Made by a program: the position numbers and the translations under genes
Shown: positions 1 to 8,350 of the stretch, in pieces
How the letters are laid out: each line of letters starts with the position of its first letter
How positions within the stretch are numbered: position 1 is the first letter of the stretch
Source: Aequitasia blattaphilus
GTDB taxonomy: Bacteria > Bacillota > Clostridia > Lachnospirales > Lachnospiraceae
Direction: 5' to 3'
Length of the DNA stretch: 64,000 nucleotides
Assembly: GCF_024721305.1 (NCBI RefSeq)
Contig: NZ_JAMXOD010000003.1
Span: 62,001 to 126,000, forward strand
The notes under the pieces: generated by a model
The model's input: the letters and a program-made list of their open reading frames with translations, nothing else
The model's database searches: none
What the model was told of the DNA's origin: nothing

Positions 1-93
1 AACAGACCTTCTATATTTAATCTTTATATCTCTTGCCACCAACTCATTGAGCAGCGGTCTAAACTTTAAAAAATTCTGTATATAAACCGACAT
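1..93 (-). CDS. Polysaccharide ABC exporter permease, N-terminus only
   Basis: Partial gene cut by the window edge; only the first 31 codons are visible. The peptide starts MSVYIQNFLKFRPLL and continues to an ARDIKIKYRRS stretch. This resembles the cytoplasmic N-terminus of ABC-2 permeases of the TagG/Wzm/RfbA type, which export polysaccharide or polyol-phosphate chains and carry a (R/K)DLKxKYRRS motif just before the first membrane helix. The start at 93 follows a good GGAGG site about 4 bases upstream. It lies 11 bases after rmlC and is probably cotranscribed with rmlB-rmlC. Family assignment rests on the short N-terminal motif alone. Confidence 0.65.
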   Translation of the reverse strand, partial: MSVYIQNFLKFRPLLNELVARDIKIKYRRSV

Positions 94-104
94 GTTTCCT
101 CCAA

Positions 105-653
105 TTATTTCAAGTCCTTAAGTTTTGACCATTTCTGATCCTTGTCCGAGATGTTTAATTCTACACCTTCCTGGTACGGCCAGTCAATGCCAATGTCTGG
201 ATCATTATAGATTAGACCCCCCTCATCATTTGGATGATAGAAGTCCGAACATTTATAAGCAAATTCTGCGGTATCGGATAAAACTAAGAAGCCATGGGCA
301 AAACCCTTTGGAATAAAAAACTGCTTCTTATTTTCTGCCGACAGTACCACTCCAAACCATTGTCCATAGGTTTTTGAATCTGTCCGTAAATCTACCGCAA
401 CATCAAACACTTCTCCACTTACTACACGCACCACCTTATCCTGTGGGTGGTTGATCTGATAATGAAGTCCTCTTAGAACTCCTCTCGTTGAGCTTGATTG
501 ATTATCTTGAACAAATTCCAGATCAATTCCAGCCTCTTTAAAGTCATTATAGTTATATGTCTCCATGAAATAGCCTCTGTTATCACCGAACACAGCCGGT
601 GTAAGCACCTTTAATCCTTCTATTTCACATGTCTCAACTTGTATTTTACCCAT
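105..653 (-). CDS. rfbC: dTDP-4-dehydrorhamnose 3,5-epimerase (RmlC)
   Basis: Cupin-fold epimerase that converts dTDP-4-keto-6-deoxyglucose to dTDP-4-keto-L-rhamnose, the third step of dTDP-L-rhamnose synthesis. The protein shows the RmlC landmarks: GYFMETYN near the N-terminus, the conserved GVLRGLHYQ segment with the catalytic His, DVAVDLR, and IPKGFAHGF. I start it at 653 (182 aa, ATGGGT) because AGGAGG lies 5 bases upstream; an in-frame TTG at 677 would put that ribosome site inside the gene. It follows rmlB by 71 bases. RmlA and RmlD are not in the window, so the sugar made is either rhamnose (partners elsewhere) or another deoxyhexose. Confidence 0.93.
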   Translation of the reverse strand: MGKIQVETCEIEGLKVLTPAVFGDNRGYFMETYNYNDFKEAGIDLEFVQDNQSSSTRGVLRGLHYQINHPQDKVVRVVSGEVFDVAVDLRTDSKTYGQWFGVVLSAENKKQFFIPKGFAHGFLVLSDTAEFAYKCSDFYHPNDEGGLIYNDPDIGIDWPYQEGVELNISDKDQKWSKLKDLK

Positions 654-692
654 TTCGTCCTCCTGCAAATTCTTCAAAACACAAACAGAGCT

Positions 693-713
693 GTTGCAAA
701 ATGCTTTTGCAAC
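693..713 (-). other. Intergenic hairpin between rmlB and rmlC
   Basis: Perfect 9-bp inverted repeat GTTGCAAAA/TTTTGCAAC with a 3-base loop, in the 71-base gap between rmlB and rmlC. No T-tract follows on the minus strand, so it is more likely an mRNA processing or stability hairpin, or a weak attenuator, than a true terminator. Confidence 0.5.
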
Positions 714-724
714 AACCCTTCACT

Positions 725-1801
725 TTATTCGTACATCTCTTCATAATATTTCTGATAATCACCACTGGTTATATTTTCCATCCAGTCCTCATTTTCAAAA
801 AACCACTGAATTGTCTTTTTGATTCCATCTTCAAATTTAGTTTCCGGATACCAGCCAATTTCTTTCTTGATTTTATCTGGCGCAATTGCATAGCGTCTGT
901 CGTGACCTTTTCGATCCTCTACATAAGTAATCAGCTTCTCGCTTACATTTGCTCTTCTCGGATCATTTTCATCCAGCATTTCATTTAGCGTATCTAAAAT
1001 AATGTGAATGATTTGAATGTTTTGTTTTTCGTTGTGACCACCGATATTATAAGTTTCAAACAGACGTCCCTGCTCCTGAACCATATCAATACCTTTTGCA
1101 TGGTCTTCTACATACAACCAGTCTCTTACATTTTTTCCATCTCCATAAACAGGAAGATTCTTTCCCTTTAACGCATTGTTAATAATCAGCGGAATTAATT
1201 TTTCCGGAAACTGGTACGGTCCATAGTTATTACTTGTGTTCGTAATGTTCGCCGGAAACTTATATGTATCCATATATGATTTTACAAGCATGTCTGATGA
1301 TGCCTTGCTTGCCGAATAAGGACTATGGGGATCATAAGGGGTATCTTCATAGAAAAAGCTTCCATCATCCTCTAATGAGCCATATACCTCATCTGTTGAT
1401 ACATGTAAAAATTTCTTTCCTTCTTTGTATATATTATCCCCAATCTCCCAGGAAGCTTTTGCTGCATTTAGCATAACCAAAGTTCCTAACACATTAGTTT
1501 TTACAAATACATCCGGGTTTTTGATACTTCTGTCCACATGACTTTCTGCTGCAAAATGTACCACCCTGTCAATGTCGTTTTCTTCAAATATTTTATTGAT
1601 TGCTTCTGCATCACAAATATCCGCTTTTATGAACGTATAGTTTTCTCTGTCCTCTACGCTTTTTAAGTTTTCCAGATTACCTGCATAGGTCAACTTATCT
1701 ACATTAATGATACGAATCTCCTCGTTGTATTTACGAAACATATAATGAATGTAGTTTGAGCCAATGAATCCTGCTCCTCCTGTTACCAAATAAGTTCTCA
1801 T
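725..1801 (-). CDS. rfbB: dTDP-glucose 4,6-dehydratase (RmlB)
   Basis: Extended short-chain dehydrogenase that turns dTDP-glucose into dTDP-4-keto-6-deoxyglucose. Visible features: the Rossmann motif TGGAGFIG at residues 7-14, the catalytic T136-D137-E138 triad in STDEVYG, and the Y162-x3-K166 pair in PYSASKASS. At 358 aa it has the usual family length. The start at 1801 has a GGAGG site (GGAGGTGTTCT before ATG). Upstream there is an extended -10 promoter, so rmlB-rmlC and the ABC exporter probably form one transcript feeding activated deoxysugar to a surface polysaccharide. Confidence 0.95.
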   Translation of the reverse strand: MRTYLVTGGAGFIGSNYIHYMFRKYNEEIRIINVDKLTYAGNLENLKSVEDRENYTFIKADICDAEAINKIFEENDIDRVVHFAAESHVDRSIKNPDVFVKTNVLGTLVMLNAAKASWEIGDNIYKEGKKFLHVSTDEVYGSLEDDGSFFYEDTPYDPHSPYSASKASSDMLVKSYMDTYKFPANITNTSNNYGPYQFPEKLIPLIINNALKGKNLPVYGDGKNVRDWLYVEDHAKGIDMVQEQGRLFETYNIGGHNEKQNIQIIHIILDTLNEMLDENDPRRANVSEKLITYVEDRKGHDRRYAIAPDKIKKEIGWYPETKFEDGIKKTIQWFFENEDWMENITSGDYQKYYEEMYE

Positions 1802-1828
1802 AGAACACCTCCAAATTTATTCCTTGAC

Positions 1829-1837
1829 ATTATATCA
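1829..1837 (-). promoter_or_regulatory. Extended -10 promoter of rmlBC
   Basis: TGATATAAT (extended -10, TGnTATAAT) on the minus strand, 27 bases upstream of the rmlB start. No convincing -35 box is present, as is common for extended -10 promoters. Confidence 0.5.
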
Positions 1838-1863
1838 AAGTTTTCAAGGTTTTGCTATAAGAA

Positions 1864-3390
1864 TTATTTTTCTTTCAGATATTTACTGGCATCTTTAAAG
1901 AAACTAGCCACAATCAAAATCAAAATAATACCAACTGGCAAGGCCGCAATAATCGTTACAGACTGTAATGATGCCATGGATTCACCTAAAAATATCAGAA
2001 CAATTGGGAACAAAATAAATAACAAGGACCAAAATGTTTTAATCCGTTTATCTGGTTCCTTTCCAACTGTCAATTGTTTATAGGAATAGAAAGAAACTAC
2101 CATGGTTAATGCATCAAATGTGGTTGCGTAAAACGCCACCATAGCAACCACCAAAAGAATTAGTCCAACCTCCGTTACAGGCAGAGTCTCAAAAACCTGT
2201 ATAATCGAGTCCTGAACTTCTCCTCCCTTTGCAATATCTCCTGCCATATCAATGGCACCCTTCATTTGCTGCGACAGACTATAATTTCCTAAAATTATAA
2301 AAGACGTATAGGTTCCTGCAAGCCCCCATCCAAACCCACCAAGAACAACATTCTTAATGGTTCTTCCTTTGCTGATGCTTCCAATGAAAAATGGCGTTGC
2401 CACGCACCAAACCAACCAGTAAGCCCAGTAAAAAATCGTCCAGTTTTCCACAAAAGAAGTTTCTCTTAGTGGATCCATCCATGTGGACAGAGAAATAAAG
2501 TTCTGAAGCATATTTCCAAGAGATGACACGCCTGTTTCCACGATATAACGGCCTTCTCCCCCTCCAAAAAACACATAAGCTAAAAGAAGGAAAAAGATAT
2601 ATCCACATAGTGCTGCTAATCTTGAAATTGCCTTCATTCCAAACCATACGGTAATTGTGTAAATCGCTGCAATTGCAAGCAATACAATAATCGTCAAAGC
2701 AATAGATGCAGGGATCTTGAAAACCCGGGCTAAGGCACGCGCTAAAAGAGGTGTGGCAAGGGAAAAGGTTGTAGCCGTTCCTGCTAAAAGTGCAAACACT
2801 GCGAACAAGTCAATGGCTTTTCCAAGAATACCATCTACTTTATCCCCCAAAATAGGACGACAAGCTTCCGAAAACTTCTGCTTGTTTTTTCCACGTATAT
2901 GAAGCATAAACCCAAATGCCACTGCTAATACAATGTAAAAGCTCCATGCAGTAGGTCCCCAGTGAAAAAGCGCATAAGTAGGAGCCCATTTTTGCATTCC
3001 ACCCATCATTTCTATATGAGATTCATTTGCGTAAAGAGCCCATTCACATAGGGAATAAAATAAAATATCCGCAGCCATAGTTGATGTAAAAATCATCATC
3101 CCCCATTTAAATCCTGGAAATTGTGGCTTGTCCAGATTTCCCAGCCTGATTTTTCCATATTTGGAAAAGGCCATATACATAGCACAGACTAGACTTCCAA
3201 TCCCCAGAAGCATATAGAATACACCCATTTCCCCTCCTAAAAAGGCTCGTACTCCATTGAGTACTTTCGTGGATGCTTCTGGATACCCCATAAATAAAAA
3301 GCATAATACTGCTACTAATATGGTAGGAACAACTAAAATCATAAGATCAATTTCACCCAGCAGTCCAATTTTCTTTTTTTTCTTATCCAT
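1864..3390 (-). CDS. BCCT-family transporter, probable choline/betaine importer
   Basis: Twelve-helix secondary transporter of the betaine/carnitine/choline family (508 aa). The family signature is clear: a tryptophan/aromatic-rich stretch around residues 315-350 (WTIFYWAYWLVWC, then FFIGSISKGRTIK), and a glycine-rich helix (LLAGTATTFSLATPLL) in the first half. It starts at 3390, sharing one base with the stop of the LicC-like gene, so it is translationally coupled to the phosphocholine genes. In lic1-type loci this slot is filled by the choline permease LicB; here a BCCT carrier appears to do that job. Substrate is inferred from context; the transport mechanism (Na+ or H+) cannot be read from the sequence. 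Confidence 0.88.
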   Translation of the reverse strand: MDKKKKKIGLLGEIDLMILVVPTILVAVLCFLFMGYPEASTKVLNGVRAFLGGEMGVFYMLLGIGSLVCAMYMAFSKYGKIRLGNLDKPQFPGFKWGMMIFTSTMAADILFYSLCEWALYANESHIEMMGGMQKWAPTYALFHWGPTAWSFYIVLAVAFGFMLHIRGKNKQKFSEACRPILGDKVDGILGKAIDLFAVFALLAGTATTFSLATPLLARALARVFKIPASIALTIIVLLAIAAIYTITVWFGMKAISRLAALCGYIFFLLLAYVFFGGGEGRYIVETGVSSLGNMLQNFISLSTWMDPLRETSFVENWTIFYWAYWLVWCVATPFFIGSISKGRTIKNVVLGGFGWGLAGTYTSFIILGNYSLSQQMKGAIDMAGDIAKGGEVQDSIIQVFETLPVTEVGLILLVVAMVAFYATTFDALTMVVSFYSYKQLTVGKEPDKRIKTFWSLLFILFPIVLIFLGESMASLQSVTIIAALPVGIILILIVASFFKDASKYLKEK

Positions 3391-4253
3391 TATACTGTCT
3401 CCTTCTTACACAACTTTTTTTCTTCGTAAATGTATGAATAATAATTGTTTAATGCTTTAAATTCGAATCCGATTGATTCTTGATTTTTCTTCACAGGAAT
3501 AATATTAATGATTTTATCTTCGCTGCAATGAAGACTATCTGCGATTGATTTTAAAATTCTGCTTCTGGAATCTTTGATATATGAGGGCTCTTTTGCTCTT
3601 AAATCCTCCAAAGAATCAAATTCCAAAATCTCATCTTTCTCATAACAGGTTCCATAGAGCATAAGCTCATCGATATGTCGAATATAAATATCTTCCCAGT
3701 AAATATCCGTTTCTATTCCCTCTTTATAAACAGAAATAATGTATCCCATCAGTTTTTTCGAAAAGTCTTCCGTGAAGTATATCCAGCCTTTCATAAACCA
3801 CTGATTTTTTCCGCCAATTGCAACTTGCTTAATACAGCCTGATGCATCCATATCAACACACCACTCATCTGTTTCTCCCAAAGAATATTCCAACGCATAA
3901 CAACTATTTTCTCTTTTTTCTATGAAAGGATTCTCCACAAAATAGTAATCACCACAGGAGATGTATGTATTCTGTATGTAGTCTCTTCCATGATAAAGAG
4001 TTGAATAATTATTCAAACGCTCATAATCTGGGTTGTCAATTAATATCACTCCAAATTTTTCTTTCAGATAATAAAACAGCTCTTTTTTATAACCAATAAC
4101 CACAACAATTTCTTTGATATTCCCTGCCTGCATTTGCCTGATTTGCCGTTCAATCAGTATTTCTCCTCTGATTTCCAGTAAAGCTTTTGGACATTCGTAG
4201 GATAAAGGTGCCATACGGCTGGAAGTTCCAGCCGCCATTATGAGACCGTTCAT
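3390..4253 (-). CDS. LicC-like CTP:phosphocholine cytidylyltransferase
   Basis: Nucleotidyltransferase-fold protein of 287 aa. The N-terminus has the sugar/choline nucleotidyltransferase signature MAAGTSSRMAPL followed by the PKALLEI lysine motif. In LicC of H. influenzae and S. pneumoniae this domain makes CDP-choline from phosphocholine and CTP. The C-terminal third (about 205-287) is not a standard LicC part and may be a small accessory domain. Both ends overlap neighbours by one base (TAATG), so it is tightly coupled to the LicA/LicC fusion upstream and the BCCT carrier downstream. The operon already contains another nucleotidyltransferase domain in the fusion protein, so one of the two may act on a different phospho-alcohol. 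Confidence 0.78.
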   Translation of the reverse strand: MNGLIMAAGTSSRMAPLSYECPKALLEIRGEILIERQIRQMQAGNIKEIVVVIGYKKELFYYLKEKFGVILIDNPDYERLNNYSTLYHGRDYIQNTYISCGDYYFVENPFIEKRENSCYALEYSLGETDEWCVDMDASGCIKQVAIGGKNQWFMKGWIYFTEDFSKKLMGYIISVYKEGIETDIYWEDIYIRHIDELMLYGTCYEKDEILEFDSLEDLRAKEPSYIKDSRSRILKSIADSLHCSEDKIINIIPVKKNQESIGFEFKALNNYYSYIYEEKKLCKKETV

Positions 4254-5998
4254 TACTTTTCCTCCAGATATTCTTTTACGATTTTATAATATTTCTTTGC
4301 ATATCTATACTGTTCCAGATTATAATCTCCAAACTCTGTCCCCTCAATACGCTTAAATTCACACCAATTGCTCCAGAGGAATCCACAGATTGCCATATAG
4401 GCGTAAATCTTTATGCGGATCTCTTCTGTCACATTTCCCTGAAAGTAAATGTCCATCAGATGATCTGCTTCTTCTCTGGTATAACTGATTAGAATTGCAA
4501 ACATTGCCAAGTCAACATGGACATCCTGCATTGCTGCATACTCCCAATCAATCAAATAAACTTTATCCTCCGTCATAAGCAGATTGTCTACAACTGCATC
4601 CATGTGAGTTAACGCAATAGGGCGCTCTAATGTATTCACATAATCTATAAGCTCAAAGACCTTTTCTTTTGTCTCATGATAGTCTCGGAAAACGGAGGGT
4701 GTTCCTTGCCACAGTGATTCATAATAGTTGATTTTCTCTTTGAAATCAAAGAAATGTTCAACCTGAAGCTTCTTTTCGTGGAAATTTCTTACTGTTTCCA
4801 TTCCACGTTTTAAATCCTCTTCATTATCACCTTCACACTGTCGAACTCCTTCAATAAACCGCGTGATTTTGTACCCCTCGTCCGGTGACATATAAATGAC
4901 CGGATCGCAAAAATCATATTCTTTGATTTTCTGATAGACCTCATACTCCTGATACCGATTCACAATTAAATTACTTCCCTCGCCGGCAATTCGCATAATG
5001 TAGCGTTCACCTCTTACACTGAAGAGAAAAGAGCGATTTGTCATTCCACGTTTGACCACATCGACTTCCACAATGTCATCTGTTGTACAATCAAATACTT
5101 CTGTAATCTTTTGAATCGCTTCTGTGCTTAGGTGTTTTGAGTTATCGTCAATTTCACGTAACTGTTCATAATAATTAATTTCGTGCACATCGTTGTCTGG
5201 AATTATTCTTGGCTGAATTCGCATTTTGCTATTCTCAAAAAGTGTTTCTTCCCAATAAGCATTGTCATAGAAAGAATCCTCTGTAAATTTACTTATATTC
5301 TTTCGAATCAACTTTGCCTCTTCGGGTAAAATATAGGAAATTCCTATCATTTCATTTCCCATTTCTGGCTCTTTTATTCTCACCAGCTCCATTTTTCGAT
5401 TCAACCGGAAGAAGGTATCTCTCGTCATTCTTTGTGTAATCATGTACCAGGAGTAGAGTTCCCTTTCACTAAAAGGATTGTCCCTGCACCAAACATCACA
5501 AGGCAAGATGTATGTATTGTTGATTTTATCTTCTACCATTTTCAAAGAATAAAGATTATTTTTTCTTTTATACTCTTCATTGTAGATTAGATTTACACCA
5601 TACTCATCAATCAAAAATTCATATTGTTCCTTCATAAAGCCAACAACAATATCGATTTTGTAAACTCCAGCCTCATGAAGCTGCTTGATTAGGCGCTCAA
5701 TCAGGGCTTCCCCTTTCACCTCTACTAATCCTTTCGGAATTTCCAGGTTAAGAGGAATCGTACGAAGTCCAAATCCAGCCGCTAAAATAATCGCATTCTC
5801 TGGCCTTTTCACCTCAAACTCCTTTTCAGCTTTTGAAGTGAGTTTCATATCTTTCGTAATATATCCTTCTTCCAGCAGCATCTTCACAGAACTGTTTACC
5901 TTTCCCAAAGAATACTTTGTACTCTTTGCCAACTCTCTTTGCTTTTGTCCTTCTTTACGTTGGAGCTCGTTCAAAATATCATACTCTTGAATGTTCAT
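4253..5998 (-). CDS. Winged-helix / nucleotidyltransferase / choline kinase fusion (LicC-LicA type)
   Basis: Tri-domain protein of 581 aa. Residues about 1-65 form a MarR-like winged helix (QRELAKSTKYSLGKVNSSV). About 70-290 is a LicC-type nucleotidyltransferase (ILAAGFGLRTIPLN, then IPKGLVEVKG). About 300-560 is a choline/ethanolamine kinase with the APH-type catalytic loop HMDAVVDNLL (HxDxxxxN) and the metal-binding IDWEYA. It can therefore phosphorylate choline and activate it to CDP-choline in one polypeptide. The start at 5998 is chosen for its GAGAGG site; an in-frame start 21 codons upstream has none. It has its own promoter and heads the operon with the LicC-like and BCCT genes. The DNA-binding domain could autoregulate the operon; that is inference. 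Confidence 0.85.
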   Translation of the reverse strand: MNIQEYDILNELQRKEGQKQRELAKSTKYSLGKVNSSVKMLLEEGYITKDMKLTSKAEKEFEVKRPENAIILAAGFGLRTIPLNLEIPKGLVEVKGEALIERLIKQLHEAGVYKIDIVVGFMKEQYEFLIDEYGVNLIYNEEYKRKNNLYSLKMVEDKINNTYILPCDVWCRDNPFSERELYSWYMITQRMTRDTFFRLNRKMELVRIKEPEMGNEMIGISYILPEEAKLIRKNISKFTEDSFYDNAYWEETLFENSKMRIQPRIIPDNDVHEINYYEQLREIDDNSKHLSTEAIQKITEVFDCTTDDIVEVDVVKRGMTNRSFLFSVRGERYIMRIAGEGSNLIVNRYQEYEVYQKIKEYDFCDPVIYMSPDEGYKITRFIEGVRQCEGDNEEDLKRGMETVRNFHEKKLQVEHFFDFKEKINYYESLWQGTPSVFRDYHETKEKVFELIDYVNTLERPIALTHMDAVVDNLLMTEDKVYLIDWEYAAMQDVHVDLAMFAILISYTREEADHLMDIYFQGNVTEEIRIKIYAYMAICGFLWSNWCEFKRIEGTEFGDYNLEQYRYAKKYYKIVKEYLEEK

Positions 5999-6032
5999 GA
6001 ATTTTACCTCTCTTATTTTAGTGAACAAATAA

Positions 6033-6061
6033 AGTATATCTTCTTTCACTGTAAATTGCAA
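6033..6061 (-). promoter_or_regulatory. Sigma-A promoter of the phosphocholine supply operon
   Basis: On the minus strand TTGCAA, 17-base spacer, TATACT, 35 bases upstream of the fusion gene start at 5998. It lies just after the intrinsic terminator of the upstream glycosyltransferase operon, so the phosphocholine genes form a separate transcript. Confidence 0.7.
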
Positions 6062-6070
6062 TATCTTTTC

Positions 6071-6095
6071 AAAAAAAATAGGCTTTCGCCTATTT
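6071..6095 (-). terminator. Rho-independent terminator of the glycosyltransferase operon
   Basis: Minus-strand AAATAGGC-GAAA-GCCTATTT with a run of eight Ts, an 8-bp stem capped by a GNRA tetraloop. The stop codon of the GT4 gene lies inside the stem. Confidence 0.88.
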
Positions 6096-7229
6096 TCTCA
6101 TACTTTCAGCTATATTCATCAGCTTCCTTGTTGTAATATTCCATGTAAATTCATTTAACACACGTTTATGTGCCTTCCCAATTGCACTTTTCTCTTCCTC
6201 TGGGTGGTCTAAGATATAGCGCAGTCCGTTATAAACTGATTCCTGTTTGTTGTCTTCTAAAATCATTCCATATTCAGGGCTGGATATCAACTCCTTTGAG
6301 CCGCCTCTCCTGGTTGTAATTATATAACAATCACAAGCAGACGCTTCCAGTACACCACTGCTGAATCCCTCTGAATCCGACGGCAAACAATATATATTCC
6401 CTTCTCTTAACATGCAAAGAACTTCTTCGTGAGACAAGTATCCCAAGAGATGAATGTTTTCATTCTTTATTTTTCGGATTTCTTCTTCCAAATCTCCCGT
6501 ACCCGCAATAAGCAAATGAACATCGTATCCGTCTTTTTTCAGTTGGATTATACTTTCTACTAATTGCAAAATTCCTTTTTCCTTCAAAAGACGTCCAGTG
6601 AAAATAACCACCTTCGATGAGGCGTCAATTTTTAATTCCTTGCGGTAATGTGGAGAAAGAACCTTACTTTCCTCAAGCTCTTCAAGACTGATTGAATTAT
6701 ATATTGTTCCTTTTCCTTTAATACGGAAATGATCCAGCCATTCATTACAAGCCTCACTTACCCCGTAAAAATCTTTACAATAGCGCTTAACAATAGCCGT
6801 GTGAAAATGTTCGTAAAACCCTCCAATGGAATCCAAAACCGAATGATGAACAGATAAATGCCCCGAACCGTGTTCAATTACAATCTGCGGAATTTTTCTT
6901 TTCTTTCCATAGCGAAGTCCAAGTATTGATAATAGATAAAACCGGGCATTAACCACTATAAAATCAATCTTCTCCTTATCTAACCGGTTCATGACCTTCT
7001 TCCAGTTTTTAGGAATTGGAAAGCGTTCATTTATTGCCGGTATGCTTGGAATTCGATAAACTACTATTCCCTCCATATTTTCCTGATACGGAAGGTTTTC
7101 ATCCATATGGGAGGTTACAACAATCACTCTTTCCCCATTTTCAATCAGCTTCTTTGAGAGGTTATATACATATCTTTCAACTCCACCCATATGGGGCAAA
7201 AACTGCGCCGCAAATATACAGTATGTCAT
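6090..7229 (-). CDS. GT4-family glycosyltransferase
   Basis: GT-B fold glycosyltransferase, 379 aa. The N-terminal acceptor half begins with the glycine loop AAQFLPHMGGVERYVYNLS. The C-terminal donor half has FTGRLLKEKGILQLVES and the nucleotide-sugar-binding E-x7-E region SDSEGFSSGVLEASAC. It probably adds one sugar to a lipid-linked glycan on the cytoplasmic face of the membrane. It ends the GT2-DUF2304-GT4 cluster (12 bases after the DUF2304 gene). Donor and acceptor cannot be deduced. Confidence 0.88.
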   Translation of the reverse strand: MTYCIFAAQFLPHMGGVERYVYNLSKKLIENGERVIVVTSHMDENLPYQENMEGIVVYRIPSIPAINERFPIPKNWKKVMNRLDKEKIDFIVVNARFYLLSILGLRYGKKRKIPQIVIEHGSGHLSVHHSVLDSIGGFYEHFHTAIVKRYCKDFYGVSEACNEWLDHFRIKGKGTIYNSISLEELEESKVLSPHYRKELKIDASSKVVIFTGRLLKEKGILQLVESIIQLKKDGYDVHLLIAGTGDLEEEIRKIKNENIHLLGYLSHEEVLCMLREGNIYCLPSDSEGFSSGVLEASACDCYIITTRRGGSKELISSPEYGMILEDNKQESVYNGLRYILDHPEEEKSAIGKAHKRVLNEFTWNITTRKLMNIAESMRK

Positions 7230-7240
7230 ATCAATTCCTC

Positions 7241-7588
7241 TTATTTCTCTTTGTCTCTTTTTTCTTTATCTTCTACTGCAATTTTTTGTGTTAACTCTTC
7301 TATTTTGTGCTCCAATGCAGAAATATGTATTGTCGTTGTAAAGGCCTTTACAATTAAAATAAATAGAATTGCCAGATACACAAAGTTAATAGGGGACTGG
7401 AATCCCAGCCACGCTGAAAATACGTAGAGGGGTGCTGGAAAAATCGCAATAATAATTAAAACAACTGAAAACAAAAGCCAAAAGCTACAGTATTCAATCT
7501 TCAACTTCGATTGACGAATTCTCTTTAACATGAAAACCAACAAAAGAATAGCACCTATAATTAGTAATATTCGGATCAAACCACTCAT
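7241..7588 (-). CDS. DUF2304 membrane protein
   Basis: Small integral membrane protein of 115 aa with three hydrophobic helices (about 5-20, 33-55 and 68-86) and a charged coiled C-terminus rich in K and E. The composition and the position directly after a DPM1-like GT2 gene (4 bases) match DUF2304 proteins, which usually accompany polyprenyl-phosphate glycosyltransferases. A membrane-anchoring or flippase-partner role is plausible but unproven. Confidence 0.75.
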   Translation of the reverse strand: MSGLIRILLIIGAILLLVFMLKRIRQSKLKIEYCSFWLLFSVVLIIIAIFPAPLYVFSAWLGFQSPINFVYLAILFILIVKAFTTTIHISALEHKIEELTQKIAVEDKEKRDKEK

Positions 7589-7592
7589 ATTT

Positions 7593-8282
7593 CTATCCTC
7601 TCTTCCTGAAGTTTTGTACGATATAGATAGAGATCAGCATTTTAAACATATACTTAGCGGCATTCACTGCATTCAGATAACTTTCACCAAACTCTCTATC
7701 CTGCATTTTCACCTGTACTTCTGCAATTTTAGCGCCATTTTTTATCAAGTAGGATACTGTATCCGGCTCTGGTCCATAATTAATATTATGTGCGAACTCT
7801 TTAATCATATTCTTTGAAAATATTCTCATGCCAGAGGTGGGATCGTTTACTTTAACCCCAGTGGTTAAACGTATTGCCATCGTCAAAAGATTGCTTCCCA
7901 GCATACGCAGACCCTTACCTTTCTTTTCCTCTAAAAACCTGGACCCGATTACTATGTCATATCCCTCTTTTATCTTTGTGAGCATGGGCTCAATAAACTC
8001 TGGCCTATGCTGTCCATCAGCATCAAATTGAATGGCATACTGATATCCTTTTTTCCATGCATACTTTAGACCCGTCTGAAAAGCTCCTGTTAAGCCTAAA
8101 TTAATTGGTAAATCAATTAGTTCATAACCTTTACTTTTACAAATATCTGCAGTTTTATCTTTGGATCCATCATTTACCACAACATAATCATAGCAGCTGT
8201 ATTTTTCCTGGATAAAAGAAACCACTTTTTCTATGCTCTCTTCTTCATTGTATGCTGGAATAATAATGAGTAATTCCGACAT
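7593..8282 (-). CDS. GT2 family glycosyltransferase, DPM1-like
   Basis: GT-A glycosyltransferase of 229 aa. Visible motifs: IIPAYNEEESI at the N-terminus, VVNDGSKDKT (nucleotide binding), the metal-binding DADGQH, and GSRFLE. The length and the absence of membrane helices match dolichyl/polyprenyl-phosphate mannose or glucose synthases, which charge undecaprenyl phosphate with one sugar for transfer outside the cell. First gene of the GT2-DUF2304-GT4 group, just after the terminator of the GerMN gene, so it needs its own promoter or read-through; I see no strong promoter in the 38-base gap. Confidence 0.85.
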   Translation of the reverse strand: MSELLIIIPAYNEEESIEKVVSFIQEKYSCYDYVVVNDGSKDKTADICKSKGYELIDLPINLGLTGAFQTGLKYAWKKGYQYAIQFDADGQHRPEFIEPMLTKIKEGYDIVIGSRFLEEKKGKGLRMLGSNLLTMAIRLTTGVKVNDPTSGMRIFSKNMIKEFAHNINYGPEPDTVSYLIKNGAKIAEVQVKMQDREFGESYLNAVNAAKYMFKMLISIYIVQNFRKRG

Positions 8283-8320
8283 CTTTTTTTCTCCCTTTTT
8301 AATGATTGTTTTTTTACTTT

Positions 8321-8348
8321 ATAAAAGCGGGTCTTCACCCGCTTTTAT
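8321..8348 (-). terminator. Rho-independent terminator after the GerMN gene
   Basis: Perfect 12-bp inverted repeat (ATAAAAGCGGGT / ACCCGCTTTTAT) with a 4-base loop, followed on the minus strand by an AT-rich tail. It begins 3 bases after the GerMN stop codon and closes the long operon that runs from mreB. Confidence 0.85.
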
Positions 8349-8350
8349 TA

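Noticed and set aside
125-988. Plus-strand ORFs across the rml genes
   Set aside because: They lie opposite well-supported minus-strand genes, lack ribosome sites and show no recognisable protein; the same applies to nearly all plus-strand frames except the MFS gene.
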